Shown here: piece after piece, positions 53,154 to 62,768 of the stretch
Position numbering within the stretch: the stretch's first letter is position 1
Layout: every line of letters starts with the position of its first letter
Assembly: GCF_036924645.1 (NCBI RefSeq)
Contig: NZ_JAZHRX010000001.1
Coordinates: forward strand, 1,550,001-1,614,000
DNA: 64,000 nt
Source of the DNA: Bradyrhizobium sp. AZCC 2176
GTDB lineage: Bacteria; Pseudomonadota; Alphaproteobacteria; Rhizobiales; Xanthobacteraceae
Direction of reading: 5' to 3'
Position numbers and translations under genes: made by a program
The notes under the pieces: model-generated
Database searches by the model: none
The model's input: only the letters and a program-made list of their open reading frames with translations
What the model was told of the DNA's origin: nothing

Positions 53154-54590
53154 ATGGACGACCTGTTGCCCGGAATGCTCGGCCTCGCCCGTGACGGCGG
53201 CGAAACGCTGACGCGCCAACTGACCGATCAGTTGCGAGAGCTCATCGCCAGGGGACGCCTTGCGCCCGGCCAGCGCCTGCCGTCGAGCCGGCAGCTCGCC
53301 CAATCGCTCGATGTGTCGCGGAACACCGTTTCGTTTGCGATCGAGCAATTGGCCGCGGAAGGTTACCTCGCCCTTTCCGCCGGACGCCGTCCAGAAGTGG
53401 CTGCAGGCCTGTCGCTCGATCGCCGCAGGATTTCACCGCGAAGCACCCGCGCCGGGCTCGTGCAGATAAGCCTGTCGGCCTGGGCAGGCAGCCTGCACCG
53501 GGCAGGCTGGCCGCCCGTTCATGACGGACGGCCGCGGCCGTTTCAGCCCGGGCTCGCGGATGAACGCGAGTTTCCGCACGACGTCTGGAGCCGTTGCCTG
53601 CGGCGCGCGGCGCGAAATGCGCCGCTGCGCCGCGACCGGCCGATCAACCATCCAGCACTGCAGGAAGCCCTCCTCAGGCATCTCGTGGTTCATCGCGGGA
53701 TCAAGGCCAAAGCCGGCCAGATCCTGATCCTCCCGACGGCACAAGCCGGCCTGACGCTGGCCGCCAATGCGCTGCTCGCGCGCGGCGATCATGCCTGGAT
53801 CGAAAGCCCGGGCTATGGCGGCGCCAACGTCGCATTGCATGCCGCCGGCGCCATCGTTTCCGCGATAGCGCTCGACGCGCAAGGCATCGCCATCGCCTCG
53901 GCCAAGGATACGCCACGGCTGATCTTCGTCACCCCCTCGCATCAGTATCCGACCGGGCGATTGATGCCGATCGGCCGCCGCCTCGAACTGCTTCGCTTTG
54001 CCGAAGCGGCGGGCGCCTGCATCATCGAGGACGACTATGACGGCGAATTCCACTATGAGGCGCGTCCGGTGGCCGCGCTGCAGGGGCTCGCGGCGTCACC
54101 GCGCGTGTTCTATCTCGGCACCTTCTCGAAATCGACCTATGCGGACATCCGCATCGGCTACCTCGTGGTGCCCGAGGCGCTGATCGACGTTTTCGAAGTC
54201 GCGCAGCGCCACATGGGAATGTTGACGTCGATCACGATGCAGGATGCGCTGGCCGATTTCATCAGCTCAGGCGCCTATCTCGGCCACATCAGAAGGATGA
54301 CGCGGCTCTACAAGGGCCGCCGCGACCGCATGCTGCGGGCGCTTGCCGCTGAGGCCGGCGACAAGCTCGGCATCGAAGCGCCGGCCGGCGGGATGCAATT
54401 GCTGGCAAAGTGCCAGGCTAACGACCGGCAATTGTCGGCGCGGCTGCTCGAGGCCGGCGTCGTCAGCCGGCCGCTGTCGGGCATGCTGTATCACAAGACC
54501 GGTGAGCAGGGCCTGTTTCTCGGCTTCGCGGCGTGGAATGAAAAGGAGATCGACCGCGCCGCGCGCATCCTCGGCCGGATTGTCCACTGA
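53154..54590 (+). CDS. MocR/GabR-type regulator (GntR HTH fused to aminotransferase)
   Basis: 478 residues. GntR winged HTH at about 15-80 (L-R-E-L-I-A-R-G-R-L-A-P-G-Q-R-L-P-S-S-R-Q-L-A). Fold-type-I aminotransferase domain from about 115, with the D-D-Y-D-G-E-F motif and the PLP-binding Lys in T-F-S-K-S. Regulators of this class sense PLP-amine adducts. ATG at 53154; no strong ribosome-binding site seen. Confidence 0.9.
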   Translation: MDDLLPGMLGLARDGGETLTRQLTDQLRELIARGRLAPGQRLPSSRQLAQSLDVSRNTVSFAIEQLAAEGYLALSAGRRPEVAAGLSLDRRRISPRSTRAGLVQISLSAWAGSLHRAGWPPVHDGRPRPFQPGLADEREFPHDVWSRCLRRAARNAPLRRDRPINHPALQEALLRHLVVHRGIKAKAGQILILPTAQAGLTLAANALLARGDHAWIESPGYGGANVALHAAGAIVSAIALDAQGIAIASAKDTPRLIFVTPSHQYPTGRLMPIGRRLELLRFAEAAGACIIEDDYDGEFHYEARPVAALQGLAASPRVFYLGTFSKSTYADIRIGYLVVPEALIDVFEVAQRHMGMLTSITMQDALADFISSGAYLGHIRRMTRLYKGRRDRMLRALAAEAGDKLGIEAPAGGMQLLAKCQANDRQLSARLLEAGVVSRPLSGMLYHKTGEQGLFLGFAAWNEKEIDRAARILGRIVH

Positions 54591-54619
54591 GATTCGCGGA
54601 TGGCATTTCGTGGCGAACT

Positions 54620-54750
54620 AGAGCGGGATGACGTTTCTTCGAATCGTCATCCCGCTCTATCTCTTTGACTTGAGCATGATTTCCGCGCAAACGCGTTTCG
54701 CGTTTGTCGCGAGGGAAAGCCGGTATCCACTTTTCCGGATCATGCTCTAG
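54620..54750. repeat. interspersed palindromic repeat element (copy C)
   Basis: A 14-bp perfect stem AGAGCGGGATGACG/CGTCATCCCGCTCT (54620-54658) followed by GAGCATGATTTCCGCGC...GCCGGTATCCACTTTTCCGGATCATGCTC. Lies between convergent genes and may terminate both. Confidence 0.8.
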
Positions 54751-57107
54751 CTGGCCGCGCGCCTCGGCGTTGCATTCTCGGTCATTTCGGCGGGCGCAGG
54801 AACCTGCATCAGAATGGTTTGGGCTGCGGGTGCGATTTCCATGCCGCATTCCTGGAATCGCCGCTTCATGCGGCGGTTGAATTCCCGCTGCACCGGCCAG
54901 CGGCCGGCATCACTGCAGCGGATCTGGCCGACGATCGAGGCCATCGAGCCGTCCACCTTGTCGACGCCCCACAATTCGAGGTCGCCGCGGATCAGGTGCT
55001 GGAATTCCGGCTCGCGGCGCATCTCGGCGACGATGTCCTTGAGGATCTGGCCGGCGCGGTCGGTATCTTCCTTGTAGGACACGTTGACGCTGACGGCCGC
55101 ATTGCCGGCGCCGCGGCTTGAATTGGTGATCGTCGTCACCGCGCTGAACGGCACGATGTGCACCGAGCCGTCGCCGGAGCGCAGGCGAAGGGTGCGAATC
55201 GAGACGTTTTCCACCACGCCTGACAGGCCTGATAGCGTGACGTTGTCGCCCACCTGGACGGTATTTTCGAGCAACAGAAACAGCCCGGTGATGAGGTCCT
55301 GCACCAGCTTCTGCGAGCCGAAGCCGATGGCGATGCCGACGATGCCGGCGCCGGCGAGCAATGGCGCGACGTTGACGCCGATTTCGCTCAGCGCGGTGAG
55401 GCCAACGACGATGACGATCACGCACAACAGCGCCGTTCGCAGCATCGGCTGAAAGGTGCGCAGCCGCGCCGCGCGCGCGTAATGGCCCTCGCGCGAAAGC
55501 GTATTGATCTTGCGATCCAGCAGCGCGTTGCTGATTTCCCAGATCGCCGCCGCAGCCAGAGCGGCAATGCCGACGGTCACCACCGCCGACAGCAACCGGC
55601 TGCCGATCTGGCCGCCATAGAACCAGACGATGGCGTCGACGCCCCAGACCTCCAGCAACGCAACAAAGCCGATGAAGGCGATCACCGCCGAGACGATGTT
55701 GCGCAACAACGGCAGATAGCGGTTGGCGCGGGTCTCCAGGCCGGGGAAGCGGCGCAAGAGATCCGGGCTGATACGAAAGCCGCGGTCGATCAGGCTCAAT
55801 ACCACGATGGTGGCGAGACGCATGATCAGCGCAACCGCGATGGTGCCGACGAAATACTGCAGCAGCAGCGCGTAGCCGTTGCGGATGTTCAGGGCCCATA
55901 CCGCCCACAAGGCGAGATCGAGTGCGATAGCCAAATAGTGCCAGAGGCCGGCGACGCGATTGCGTATCCTGGCCGCGGCACCGTCGCGACCGGCCGGCGC
56001 GCGAATGGTGTCGGCGACGGGCCTTCGGCACTGCAGGATGACGACGACGACAAAGAGATGCACGACCAGCATCACCAGGCGAAGCAACGCGGCGTAGCCG
56101 GCGCGATGCAGGCCCAGCAGCAACGCCACATTGGCGAAGGCGATGCCTGAGACGGCGACGGTGACGATGCGCCGCGCCCATATCTCGATATAGGCGGCGG
56201 TCTCGGCGCGAACGCGAAACAGGCCGAACGGCCCGGCCAGCGCGCGCACGACGCAGATCAGCGCACGCGACAGCGCATAGGCATTGACGACCGCAAGGAT
56301 CACGAGCCGGGTGGTTGAGAGATCGCCGATCCCGGTGCCCAGCAACATCGTGGCGACCCCGATGAAGACAAGCACCGGAAGCAGTTCGAGCGCGAGACGT
56401 CCGAGGACGAAGGGCAGCCTGACCAGGGACTGCCAGGTGCGCGCCAGGCTGAGTCGCCGCTGCTGCAGCTTGGGTTCCGCGACGACATCAGCCGCCGACG
56501 ATGGCGGATCGGCCACGGCCAGCGTCTGCACCGGGGCGCGCGCGGTTTGCGGAAGCCGCGCTTCCAATAGCGCCACCGGCCGCTTGATGAGGCGGAACAC
56601 CAGCCACTCGGCAGCGAAGGCGCAGAGGAACACCAGCGCCAGTTTCCACGCAATATCGAACAACTGATGATAGGCGGACGGATCGTTGGCGGTCCGCACG
56701 AACCAATAATAAAACGCCCGAAAATGCGTCAGTGTCCGCACGACGTCCGCGACCTCGCGCGAGATCTCGCCGACCTGCTCGGACACCGTCAGCAGGAGCT
56801 GCGCGCCAAGGCTGTCCGCCGTGAGCGGGATTGCAGATTTCGTCTCCGGCGCGGCGCCTTGCGGTGGCTGTGAGGCGTTGGAGATCGCGCGCAGCGTCTC
56901 GATGACCTGCGCGCGCTTCTTGTCGTCGGAAAGCGTATCAAGCGCCCGCTTCGCCTGATCGGGCGAAAGCACGTCAGCCTTGTCGGCGGCAGGGGCAACC
57001 GGCGCCGCGCCGGGCTGAGCGAAAGCCGGAAGAATGAATAAGGCGCTGGCGAAGAGGATCGACGGCAGGAGTCTGAGCGACACGAAGACCTCTTTGAAAA
57101 AATGCAC
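54747..57107 (-). CDS. MscS-family mechanosensitive channel (large)
   Basis: 786 residues. Signal peptide (L-L-P-S-I-L-F-A-S-A-L-F-I-L-P-A-F-A), a periplasmic part to about 140, then about ten membrane helices. The pore helix region is P-L-L-A-G-A-G-I-V-G-I-A-I-G-F-G-S-Q-K-L and the following beta domain has V-Q-V-G-D-N-V. Larger than E. coli MscS, as in the multi-helix members. Opens under osmotic downshock. Confidence 0.9.
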   Translation of the reverse strand: MHFFKEVFVSLRLLPSILFASALFILPAFAQPGAAPVAPAADKADVLSPDQAKRALDTLSDDKKRAQVIETLRAISNASQPPQGAAPETKSAIPLTADSLGAQLLLTVSEQVGEISREVADVVRTLTHFRAFYYWFVRTANDPSAYHQLFDIAWKLALVFLCAFAAEWLVFRLIKRPVALLEARLPQTARAPVQTLAVADPPSSAADVVAEPKLQQRRLSLARTWQSLVRLPFVLGRLALELLPVLVFIGVATMLLGTGIGDLSTTRLVILAVVNAYALSRALICVVRALAGPFGLFRVRAETAAYIEIWARRIVTVAVSGIAFANVALLLGLHRAGYAALLRLVMLVVHLFVVVVILQCRRPVADTIRAPAGRDGAAARIRNRVAGLWHYLAIALDLALWAVWALNIRNGYALLLQYFVGTIAVALIMRLATIVVLSLIDRGFRISPDLLRRFPGLETRANRYLPLLRNIVSAVIAFIGFVALLEVWGVDAIVWFYGGQIGSRLLSAVVTVGIAALAAAAIWEISNALLDRKINTLSREGHYARAARLRTFQPMLRTALLCVIVIVVGLTALSEIGVNVAPLLAGAGIVGIAIGFGSQKLVQDLITGLFLLLENTVQVGDNVTLSGLSGVVENVSIRTLRLRSGDGSVHIVPFSAVTTITNSSRGAGNAAVSVNVSYKEDTDRAGQILKDIVAEMRREPEFQHLIRGDLELWGVDKVDGSMASIVGQIRCSDAGRWPVQREFNRRMKRRFQECGMEIAPAAQTILMQVPAPAEMTENATPRRAAS

Positions 57108-57318
57108 CCCGACGGCGAAACCGGGATCGGCCTCGCCCTCGTGCGTGTGTCATGTCGGATTGCCTGTTTTCGCCGTCATCCTGTGTCGGAAGTTTGCCAT
57201 AGCGACGGTTTTCTTTTGGCATTTCGCCTTGGCATACCGCATCACAAAAATGCCGCAGCGCTTAATCGCCGGGAACTTTTGCAATCGCCACAAAATGCGG
57301 GGACGAGAGCGCAGCGCC

Positions 57319-58299
57319 TTAATCAGGCCTGACGCGTGCGGCGGCGTCGCGATATTCCGCAAGCGTGCGCGCCACCAGCTCGTCGACCGAAAGCACTTCC
57401 GTCACACCCGAAACGGAATGCCCCGCACTCCAGATATCCTTCCAGCGCTTGGGGCGGTTTTCGCGCGCGCCGATGTCGATGTCCTTGCCGATATCGATTG
57501 CGCCGCGCAGCGGCAAATTATCCGGATCAAGGCCGGCCGCCTCGATCGACGGCCGGAGCATGTTGGTCTGCAATCCCGTGAATGCGGTGGTCAGCAGAAT
57601 ATCGTCGGCGCTACTCATGACCAGCAACTTCTTATAGCGCACATCCGCCGTGCTCTCGCGCGTGGCGATGAATTTTGTGCCCATATACGCGAGGTCGCAG
57701 CCCAACGCCTGCGCGGCGCGAAGGGCGTGGCCGTCGACGATACCGCCCGCCAGGACCAATGGCCCATCGAAGAAGGCCCGCACCGCGCGCACGAACACGA
57801 AGGGGTTGAGCCAGCCGGTCTGGCCACCGGCGCCGGCCGTCAACAGCACCAGCCCGTCGGCGCCCGCAGCAACGGCCCGCTCGGCGTGGCGGATCGAGGC
57901 AACGTCGGCAAACACCAGCGCGCCGGCCTGATGCAGCGGCCCGATCACCGGCGCCGGCGATCCGACCGAGGTGATCACCATTTCGGGGCTGTGCCGCAGC
58001 AGCACCTGCAAATCCTGCTCCAGCCGCGCATTGGAGCGATGCACGATCAGGTTGGCGCAGACCGGCGCTGACGGTTTGCCGCTGGCATCCGCATGCGCCT
58101 TCAACCTGATATCGATATCCCTCAGCCATTCGTCCAGTTGTTCGGAGCCGCGGCAATTCACCGTGGGAAACGAACCGATCACGCCGTTGCGGCAGGCGGC
58201 CACCACCAGTTCAACACCCGAGACGAGAAACATCGGCGCCGCGATCAGCGGCAAATTGAGGCGATCGCGAAAGCGCGAGAGGAGGTCGATTGTTGGCAA
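57319..58299 (-). CDS. nitronate monooxygenase (NPD-type flavoprotein)
   Basis: 326 residues. TIM-barrel flavoenzyme: P-L-I-A-A-P-M-F-L-V-S at the N-terminus, G-A-D-G-L-V-L-L-T-A-G-A-G-G-Q-T-G (FMN phosphate region), A-G-G-I-V-D-G, Y-M-G-T-K-F-I-A-T-R-E-S. TTG start at 58299 with GGAAG 7 bases upstream. Divergent from the acyl-CoA synthetase gene (97 bases). Confidence 0.9.
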   Translation of the reverse strand: MPTIDLLSRFRDRLNLPLIAAPMFLVSGVELVVAACRNGVIGSFPTVNCRGSEQLDEWLRDIDIRLKAHADASGKPSAPVCANLIVHRSNARLEQDLQVLLRHSPEMVITSVGSPAPVIGPLHQAGALVFADVASIRHAERAVAAGADGLVLLTAGAGGQTGWLNPFVFVRAVRAFFDGPLVLAGGIVDGHALRAAQALGCDLAYMGTKFIATRESTADVRYKKLLVMSSADDILLTTAFTGLQTNMLRPSIEAAGLDPDNLPLRGAIDIGKDIDIGARENRPKRWKDIWSAGHSVSGVTEVLSVDELVARTLAEYRDAAARVRPD

Positions 58300-58396
58300 A
58301 GTGTTTCTTCCCGGCTTGAGCAGACTTCTTGTTGTGCTAGCGTTACCGGAATATTGGCACGGGCGAATGCCAATTACAAAACAGCGGGAGAAAAGA

Positions 58397-59959
58397 ATGA
58401 GCAATCCGCTCTATGCGTTTCCGGCGGTATGCGAGCAGACCTTGCGGGCGCTGGCACGCTACCCTGAGCGCACGGCGTTCAGTTGGCCGGGCGGATCGCT
58501 CACCTACCGCGGCGCGACCGACCTGATCGGACGCATGCAAAGCGTCTTCATGCAACTGGGCTTTGCGCCCGGCACCCGCGTCGCGTTTCTCACCGCCAAC
58601 CGCGCCGACGCCTGGTGCGCCGGCTGCGCCGCGCAATTGTCGCGGTTTGCGATCACCTGGCTGCATCCATTGGGTTCGCTGGACGATCAACTGTTTCAAC
58701 TGGAAGATTCCGAAGCGCAGATGCTGGTGGTCGACGGTGTCACCTTCCGCGATCGTGGCGGCGAACTCGCGGCGCGTGCCACCGGTTTGAGAACCGTTTT
58801 CACGCTCGGTCCCGCCGGTTACGGCGCCGATCTGCTGCGGGCGATCGAAGCGGCCGGCAGCGCCACGGCGCGCAGCTTTGCCGGACCCGACGATATCGCC
58901 GCGCTCAATTACACCGGCGGCACGACCGGCAAATCCAAGGGCGCGCTGCGGCACCACCGCGAATATGGCGGCTTTGCCAACGCGATCCTCGCCGATTTCG
59001 AAATTCCGGAAACGCCGCGTTATCTCACCGTCGCGCCGATCAGCCACGTCGCGGGAACAAAAGTACTGCCGACGCTGATGCGCGGCGGCACCGTGCACAT
59101 GCTGAAAGGCTTTGACCCCGAAGCGGTGTTCAAGACCATCGAACGCGAGCGTATCAATTTTACCCTGTTCGTGCCGACCATGATCTACGTGATGCTGGAT
59201 CATCCATCACTCGACAAAACCGACCTCTCCTCGCTCGAACTTCTGCTGTATGGCGCGTCCGCGATGTCGCCGAGCCGGCTGGTCGAGGGCATCGAGCGGA
59301 TCGGGCCGGTGTTCTCGCAGCTCTACGGCCAGACCGAATGCTATCCGATATCGGTGCTGCGCAAGAAAGACCACGATTCCAGGACGCCGGAACTGTTTTT
59401 ATCCTGCGGATTCCCGATCGCCGCGTGTCGGGTCGAAATTCTCGACAATGACGACCAGGAAGTCGCCACCGGCGAGGCCGGCGAGATCTGCGTGCGCGCA
59501 AGCCACGTGATGGCCGGATACTGGCAGCGGCCGGACACCACGGCGGAGACGCTGAGGAGCGGCTGGCTGCACACCGGCGACATCGCGCGCGCCGATGAGC
59601 GCGGCTACATGTTCATCCTCGACCGCAAGAACGACATGATCGTCTCCGGCGGCTTCAACATTTTTCCGCGCGAGATCGAGGATGTGTTGTCGCAGCATGC
59701 CGACGTCGCGATGGTCGCCGTGGTCGGCGTGCCCGACGACAAATGGGGCGAGGCCGTCACCGCCGTTATCGTGGCGCGCGAAGGCGCCAAGCCGAACGAG
59801 GACGAGCTGATCAACCTGGTGAAGGCCAAGAAGGGCTCGGCGCACGCGCCAAAACACATCAAGTTCGTTACCGAGCTGCCGATGACCGGCGTCGGCAAGG
59901 TCGACAAGAAGGTGCTGAAGGCCGGCTTCTGGACCGGCCGCGACCGGATGGTGGGGTAG
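58397..59959 (+). CDS. AMP-binding acyl-CoA synthetase
   Basis: 520 residues. P-loop motif Y172-T-G-G-T-T-G-K-S-K-G, Y-G-Q-T-E adenylation motif, G-W-L-H-T-G-D and the C-terminal G-K-V-D-K-K with the catalytic Lys. Activates a carboxylic acid to its CoA thioester via an acyl-AMP. GGGAG before the ATG. Substrate chain not deducible; a role beside the NPD flavoprotein suggests catabolism. Confidence 0.92.
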   Translation: MSNPLYAFPAVCEQTLRALARYPERTAFSWPGGSLTYRGATDLIGRMQSVFMQLGFAPGTRVAFLTANRADAWCAGCAAQLSRFAITWLHPLGSLDDQLFQLEDSEAQMLVVDGVTFRDRGGELAARATGLRTVFTLGPAGYGADLLRAIEAAGSATARSFAGPDDIAALNYTGGTTGKSKGALRHHREYGGFANAILADFEIPETPRYLTVAPISHVAGTKVLPTLMRGGTVHMLKGFDPEAVFKTIERERINFTLFVPTMIYVMLDHPSLDKTDLSSLELLLYGASAMSPSRLVEGIERIGPVFSQLYGQTECYPISVLRKKDHDSRTPELFLSCGFPIAACRVEILDNDDQEVATGEAGEICVRASHVMAGYWQRPDTTAETLRSGWLHTGDIARADERGYMFILDRKNDMIVSGGFNIFPREIEDVLSQHADVAMVAVVGVPDDKWGEAVTAVIVAREGAKPNEDELINLVKAKKGSAHAPKHIKFVTELPMTGVGKVDKKVLKAGFWTGRDRMVG

Positions 59960-59969
59960 ACACAGTTTC

Positions 59970-60140
59970 GTGTCCCGGACGCGGTGCAGCGCGCCATCAG
60001 CGCGTTTACGCGCGTCTTCGACGTGCTAAGGCTGCTCCGCAGAGCCGGGATCTATACCCACGACCGAGCTGCTTGCTTGGTCGCGACCAGCGGCGCATCA
60101 CGCCGTAAGAACGGCGTGCTGCGCAGCGTCCGGGACACCG
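59970..60140. repeat. ~170-bp inverted-repeat element
   Basis: GTGTCCCGGACGC at 59970 and GCGTCCGGGACACC at about 60127-60140 are inverted ends of a stretch with internal GC-rich palindromes (GACGTGC, CTGCTCCGCAG). It resembles a non-autonomous (MITE/REP-like) repeat between convergent genes. No gene inside. Confidence 0.6.
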
Positions 60141-60298
60141 GCGAAGTGCAAACCGACCTGTTCAGCGCAAACGCGCCGCCGGACGCCGCCTGGCAATCCG
60201 TACAATTGCAGATGTAGCCCGGGGCGAGACGATCTTGGAGCGGATCGCGATACGAACGTCCATCCGTCGTGGAAGCACGGGCGGGACAGCGTCCACGA

Positions 60299-60595
60299 TC
60301 AGCCCGCCATGCGCCTTTCGGCCTGCGCTTTCGCCTTGTCGAAGTTGTTGGGCACTTCGATGTCGACTTCCAGCGTCGAGACGGTCTTGCCCCGCTCCAG
60401 CTTGACGATGACCTTGTCGGGATCGAGCACCACGTGTTTCGCCACCACGGCGAGAATTTCCTCCCGCAGGGTGGCCAGCAAGTCGGACTGGCCGAGCAGC
60501 CCGCGCTCGTGCGACAGCAGAATCTGCAGCCGCTCCCGCGCAACCGGGGCGGATGCGTTGCGGCTGCCGAACAGCCGCAGCAGGTTCATGCTCAT
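60299..60595 (-). CDS. minE: cell-division topological specificity factor MinE
   Basis: 98 residues with the N-terminal membrane/MinD-binding helix (L-L-R-L-F-G...A-P-V-A-R-E-R-L-Q-I-L-L-S-H-E-R) and a C-terminal beta dimerisation part (V-S-T-L-E-V-D-I-E-V-P). Start overlaps the minD stop (ATGA). Stimulates MinD ATPase to drive pole-to-pole oscillation. Confidence 0.95.
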   Translation of the reverse strand: MSMNLLRLFGSRNASAPVARERLQILLSHERGLLGQSDLLATLREEILAVVAKHVVLDPDKVIVKLERGKTVSTLEVDIEVPNNFDKAKAQAERRMAG

Positions 60596-61407
60596 GCAGC
60601 TCTCCGTCCCAACAGCCGGTTCATGAAGCCCTTGCGCTCCAACGGCACGACCATGGCGACTTCCTCGCCCATCAGGCGGCGCGAGGCATCGATATAGGCG
60701 CGCGCTGGCGCGCTCTCGGCATTGTTGAGCGTCACTGGCGTGCCGACGTTTGACGCTTTCAGCACTTCCTGGCTTTCGGGAATGATGCCGAGCAGCGGAG
60801 TTGCGAGGATTTCGAGGATGTCGTCGATCGTGAGCATCTCGCCGCGCGCGGCGCGCGCCGGATCGTAACGGCTGATCAGCACGTGCTTTTCCACGCGTTC
60901 GCCGCGTTCCGCCCTCACCGTCTTCGAATCGAGCATGCCGATGATGCGGTCGGAATCGCGCACCGAGGAAACTTCGGGATTGGTGACGATGACGGCCTCG
61001 TCGGCGTAGCGCATGGCGAGCGTCGCGCCGCGCTCGATACCGGCGGGGCTGTCGCACAGGATCCAGTCGAACCGGCTCTTGAGCTCGGCGATAACGCGGC
61101 CGACGCCCTCGTCGGTGAGCGCATCCTTGTCCCTCGTCTGGGAGGCCGGCAGCAGCCAGAGATTTTCGAGGCGCTTGTCGCGGATCAAGGCCTGCGGCAG
61201 CTTGGCGACGCCTTGCACCACGTTGATGAGGTCGAACACCACGCGGCGTTCGGCGCCCATCACGAGGTCGAGGTTGCGCAGCCCGACGTCGAAATCCACC
61301 ACCACGACGCTTTGCCCGCTTTGCGCAAGCGCCGCGCCGAGCGCGGCCGTCGAGGTGGTCTTTCCAACGCCTCCCTTGCCTGAGGTAACGACCAGGACCT
61401 TGGCCAT
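60592..61407 (-). CDS. minD: septum-site-determining ATPase MinD
   Basis: 271 residues. Deviant Walker A K11-G-G-V-G-K16-T-T, D-F-D-V-G-L-R-N-L-D, and a basic amphipathic C-terminal helix (G-F-M-N-R-L-L-G-R-R) for membrane binding. Recruits MinC; 19 bases after minC. Confidence 0.96.
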   Translation of the reverse strand: MAKVLVVTSGKGGVGKTTSTAALGAALAQSGQSVVVVDFDVGLRNLDLVMGAERRVVFDLINVVQGVAKLPQALIRDKRLENLWLLPASQTRDKDALTDEGVGRVIAELKSRFDWILCDSPAGIERGATLAMRYADEAVIVTNPEVSSVRDSDRIIGMLDSKTVRAERGERVEKHVLISRYDPARAARGEMLTIDDILEILATPLLGIIPESQEVLKASNVGTPVTLNNAESAPARAYIDASRRLMGEEVAMVVPLERKGFMNRLLGRRAA

Positions 61408-61426
61408 ACGTGATCTCCTTAGCCGG

Positions 61427-62128
61427 TTAATTCAGCGGGGTAATTTTCATGGTATCGCCTTCCAGCCAGGCCTGCGCCGGGCGGTTGCGAAGCGAGACGT
61501 CGATTTCTTCTGCAGTCTGGTAGTAGCCGTCGATCGCAAGCAACTCGGCCTCGATTTTCTGGCAGTAGATCCGCGCATTGGAATTGCCGTTGACGCCCGC
61601 CATCGCGCGGCCGCGCAGCGTCCCGTAGATGTGAATCGATCCGCCGGCGACGATCTCCGCACCGGAGCCAACCGAGCCAAGCACGGTGACATCGCCCTCC
61701 ATGAAGACGATCGACTGCCCCGAACGCACCGGGCTTTCGAGCAACAGCGAGGTCGGCTTCGGCTTGGCTTCCGGTTCGGATTTCTGCACCGGCTCGTTTC
61801 GCGTGATCACGCAGGCGCGGCCGCCGGTCAGCAAGGGCGGCATGTTCGCCGCGAGGCGCTCTTCGTCCACGCCCTCGATGCCGAGAACGCGAATGCTGCG
61901 CTCGTTGAGGCTGCAGACGAGATGAGCGATGGCAGCGCTGGAAAGGTCGACGGCCGCGAGATCGAGCACGATCGGCTTGCCGACGAAGTAGCCCGGCGAG
62001 CGCGCGAGCGTAGCGTCGATCTCGGCGAGCCATTCCACGATCGGCACGACAGGGCTGAATACGAACGCGACATAGGAACGGCCGCGCAGCCGGACCAGTT
62101 GACGCGTGGGATCCGCTCGGACGTCCAT
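61427..62128 (-). CDS. minC: septum-site-determining protein MinC
   Basis: 233 residues: N-terminal FtsZ-inhibiting domain and C-terminal right-handed beta-helix (S-I-V-F-M-E-G-D-V-T-V-L-G-S-V-G-S-G-A-E, G-G-S-I-H-I-Y-G-T-L-R-G-R-A). First gene of minCDE. A CtrA-type box lies 51 bases upstream. Confidence 0.94.
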   Translation of the reverse strand: MDVRADPTRQLVRLRGRSYVAFVFSPVVPIVEWLAEIDATLARSPGYFVGKPIVLDLAAVDLSSAAIAHLVCSLNERSIRVLGIEGVDEERLAANMPPLLTGGRACVITRNEPVQKSEPEAKPKPTSLLLESPVRSGQSIVFMEGDVTVLGSVGSGAEIVAGGSIHIYGTLRGRAMAGVNGNSNARIYCQKIEAELLAIDGYYQTAEEIDVSLRNRPAQAWLEGDTMKITPLN

Positions 62129-62768
62129 GATGTTCGACTCGCCTTTCTTATTGAATGGTTAACAATCGGCGAACTTGGTTAACGAGTAATTAATGCGACA
62201 ACGCGCGCTGCGCGCAGAAAAGCGCGCAACGGACGGCAAATCCGGCGCATTTGTGGCCGATTCTTGCTGCGGAGCGCGGGCAATGCGCTGCAAAGCCTTT
62301 GCAAACAAGGGTCTCGCGAGTTGTAGTTAACAAGAGCTCAACTTACTTTCGTCACGTTTCCGACCTAAATTAGTCCTCGCGCGGATCCAACAAACTTATG
62401 TGTGGCTGACGGGCTCCCTGAGTCTGGCGGCTCATTCCGTCGGGCAGACGGACATTTGCCGGCAGGGGACTAAGGCAGTGGAAGCCGTGGGGATGGTGTG
62501 GTCGCGAGACAGTATCTCGCAGACAGGTGTCGTCGAACGCACGGACGACGCCGAACATTTTGATTCAAATTTTCTAACCAAACTTAGCGGTGGGTGGAGA
62601 GCGGACGTGGATTCCTCCGCACACCTCCTGCATGAGCTGGAGCTCCTGTCCGATACGCCCGAAGCCGTTTCGCCGCCAACCAATCCGCCGGGTAATCCGT
62701 CAAGTACCAACCCGCCAAGTGCTAATTCGCCGAATGCTAATCCGCCAAGTGTCATGAGGAGTAAGCGT
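62129..62768. promoter_or_regulatory. intergenic region with minCDE promoter and NPP repeats
   Basis: About 640 bases between divergent units. Holds the CtrA-type box, then an AT-richer stretch. From 62400 a frame stays open into the next gene and contains a degenerate N-P-P-(S/G)-x repeat (about 62680-62750); coding status is undecided. Confidence 0.5.
62179..62193. promoter_or_regulatory. CtrA-type box upstream of minC
   Basis: TTAACGAGTAATTAA is exactly TTAA-N7-TTAA, the CtrA consensus of alphaproteobacteria. It ends 51 bases upstream of the minC start. Confidence 0.6.
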
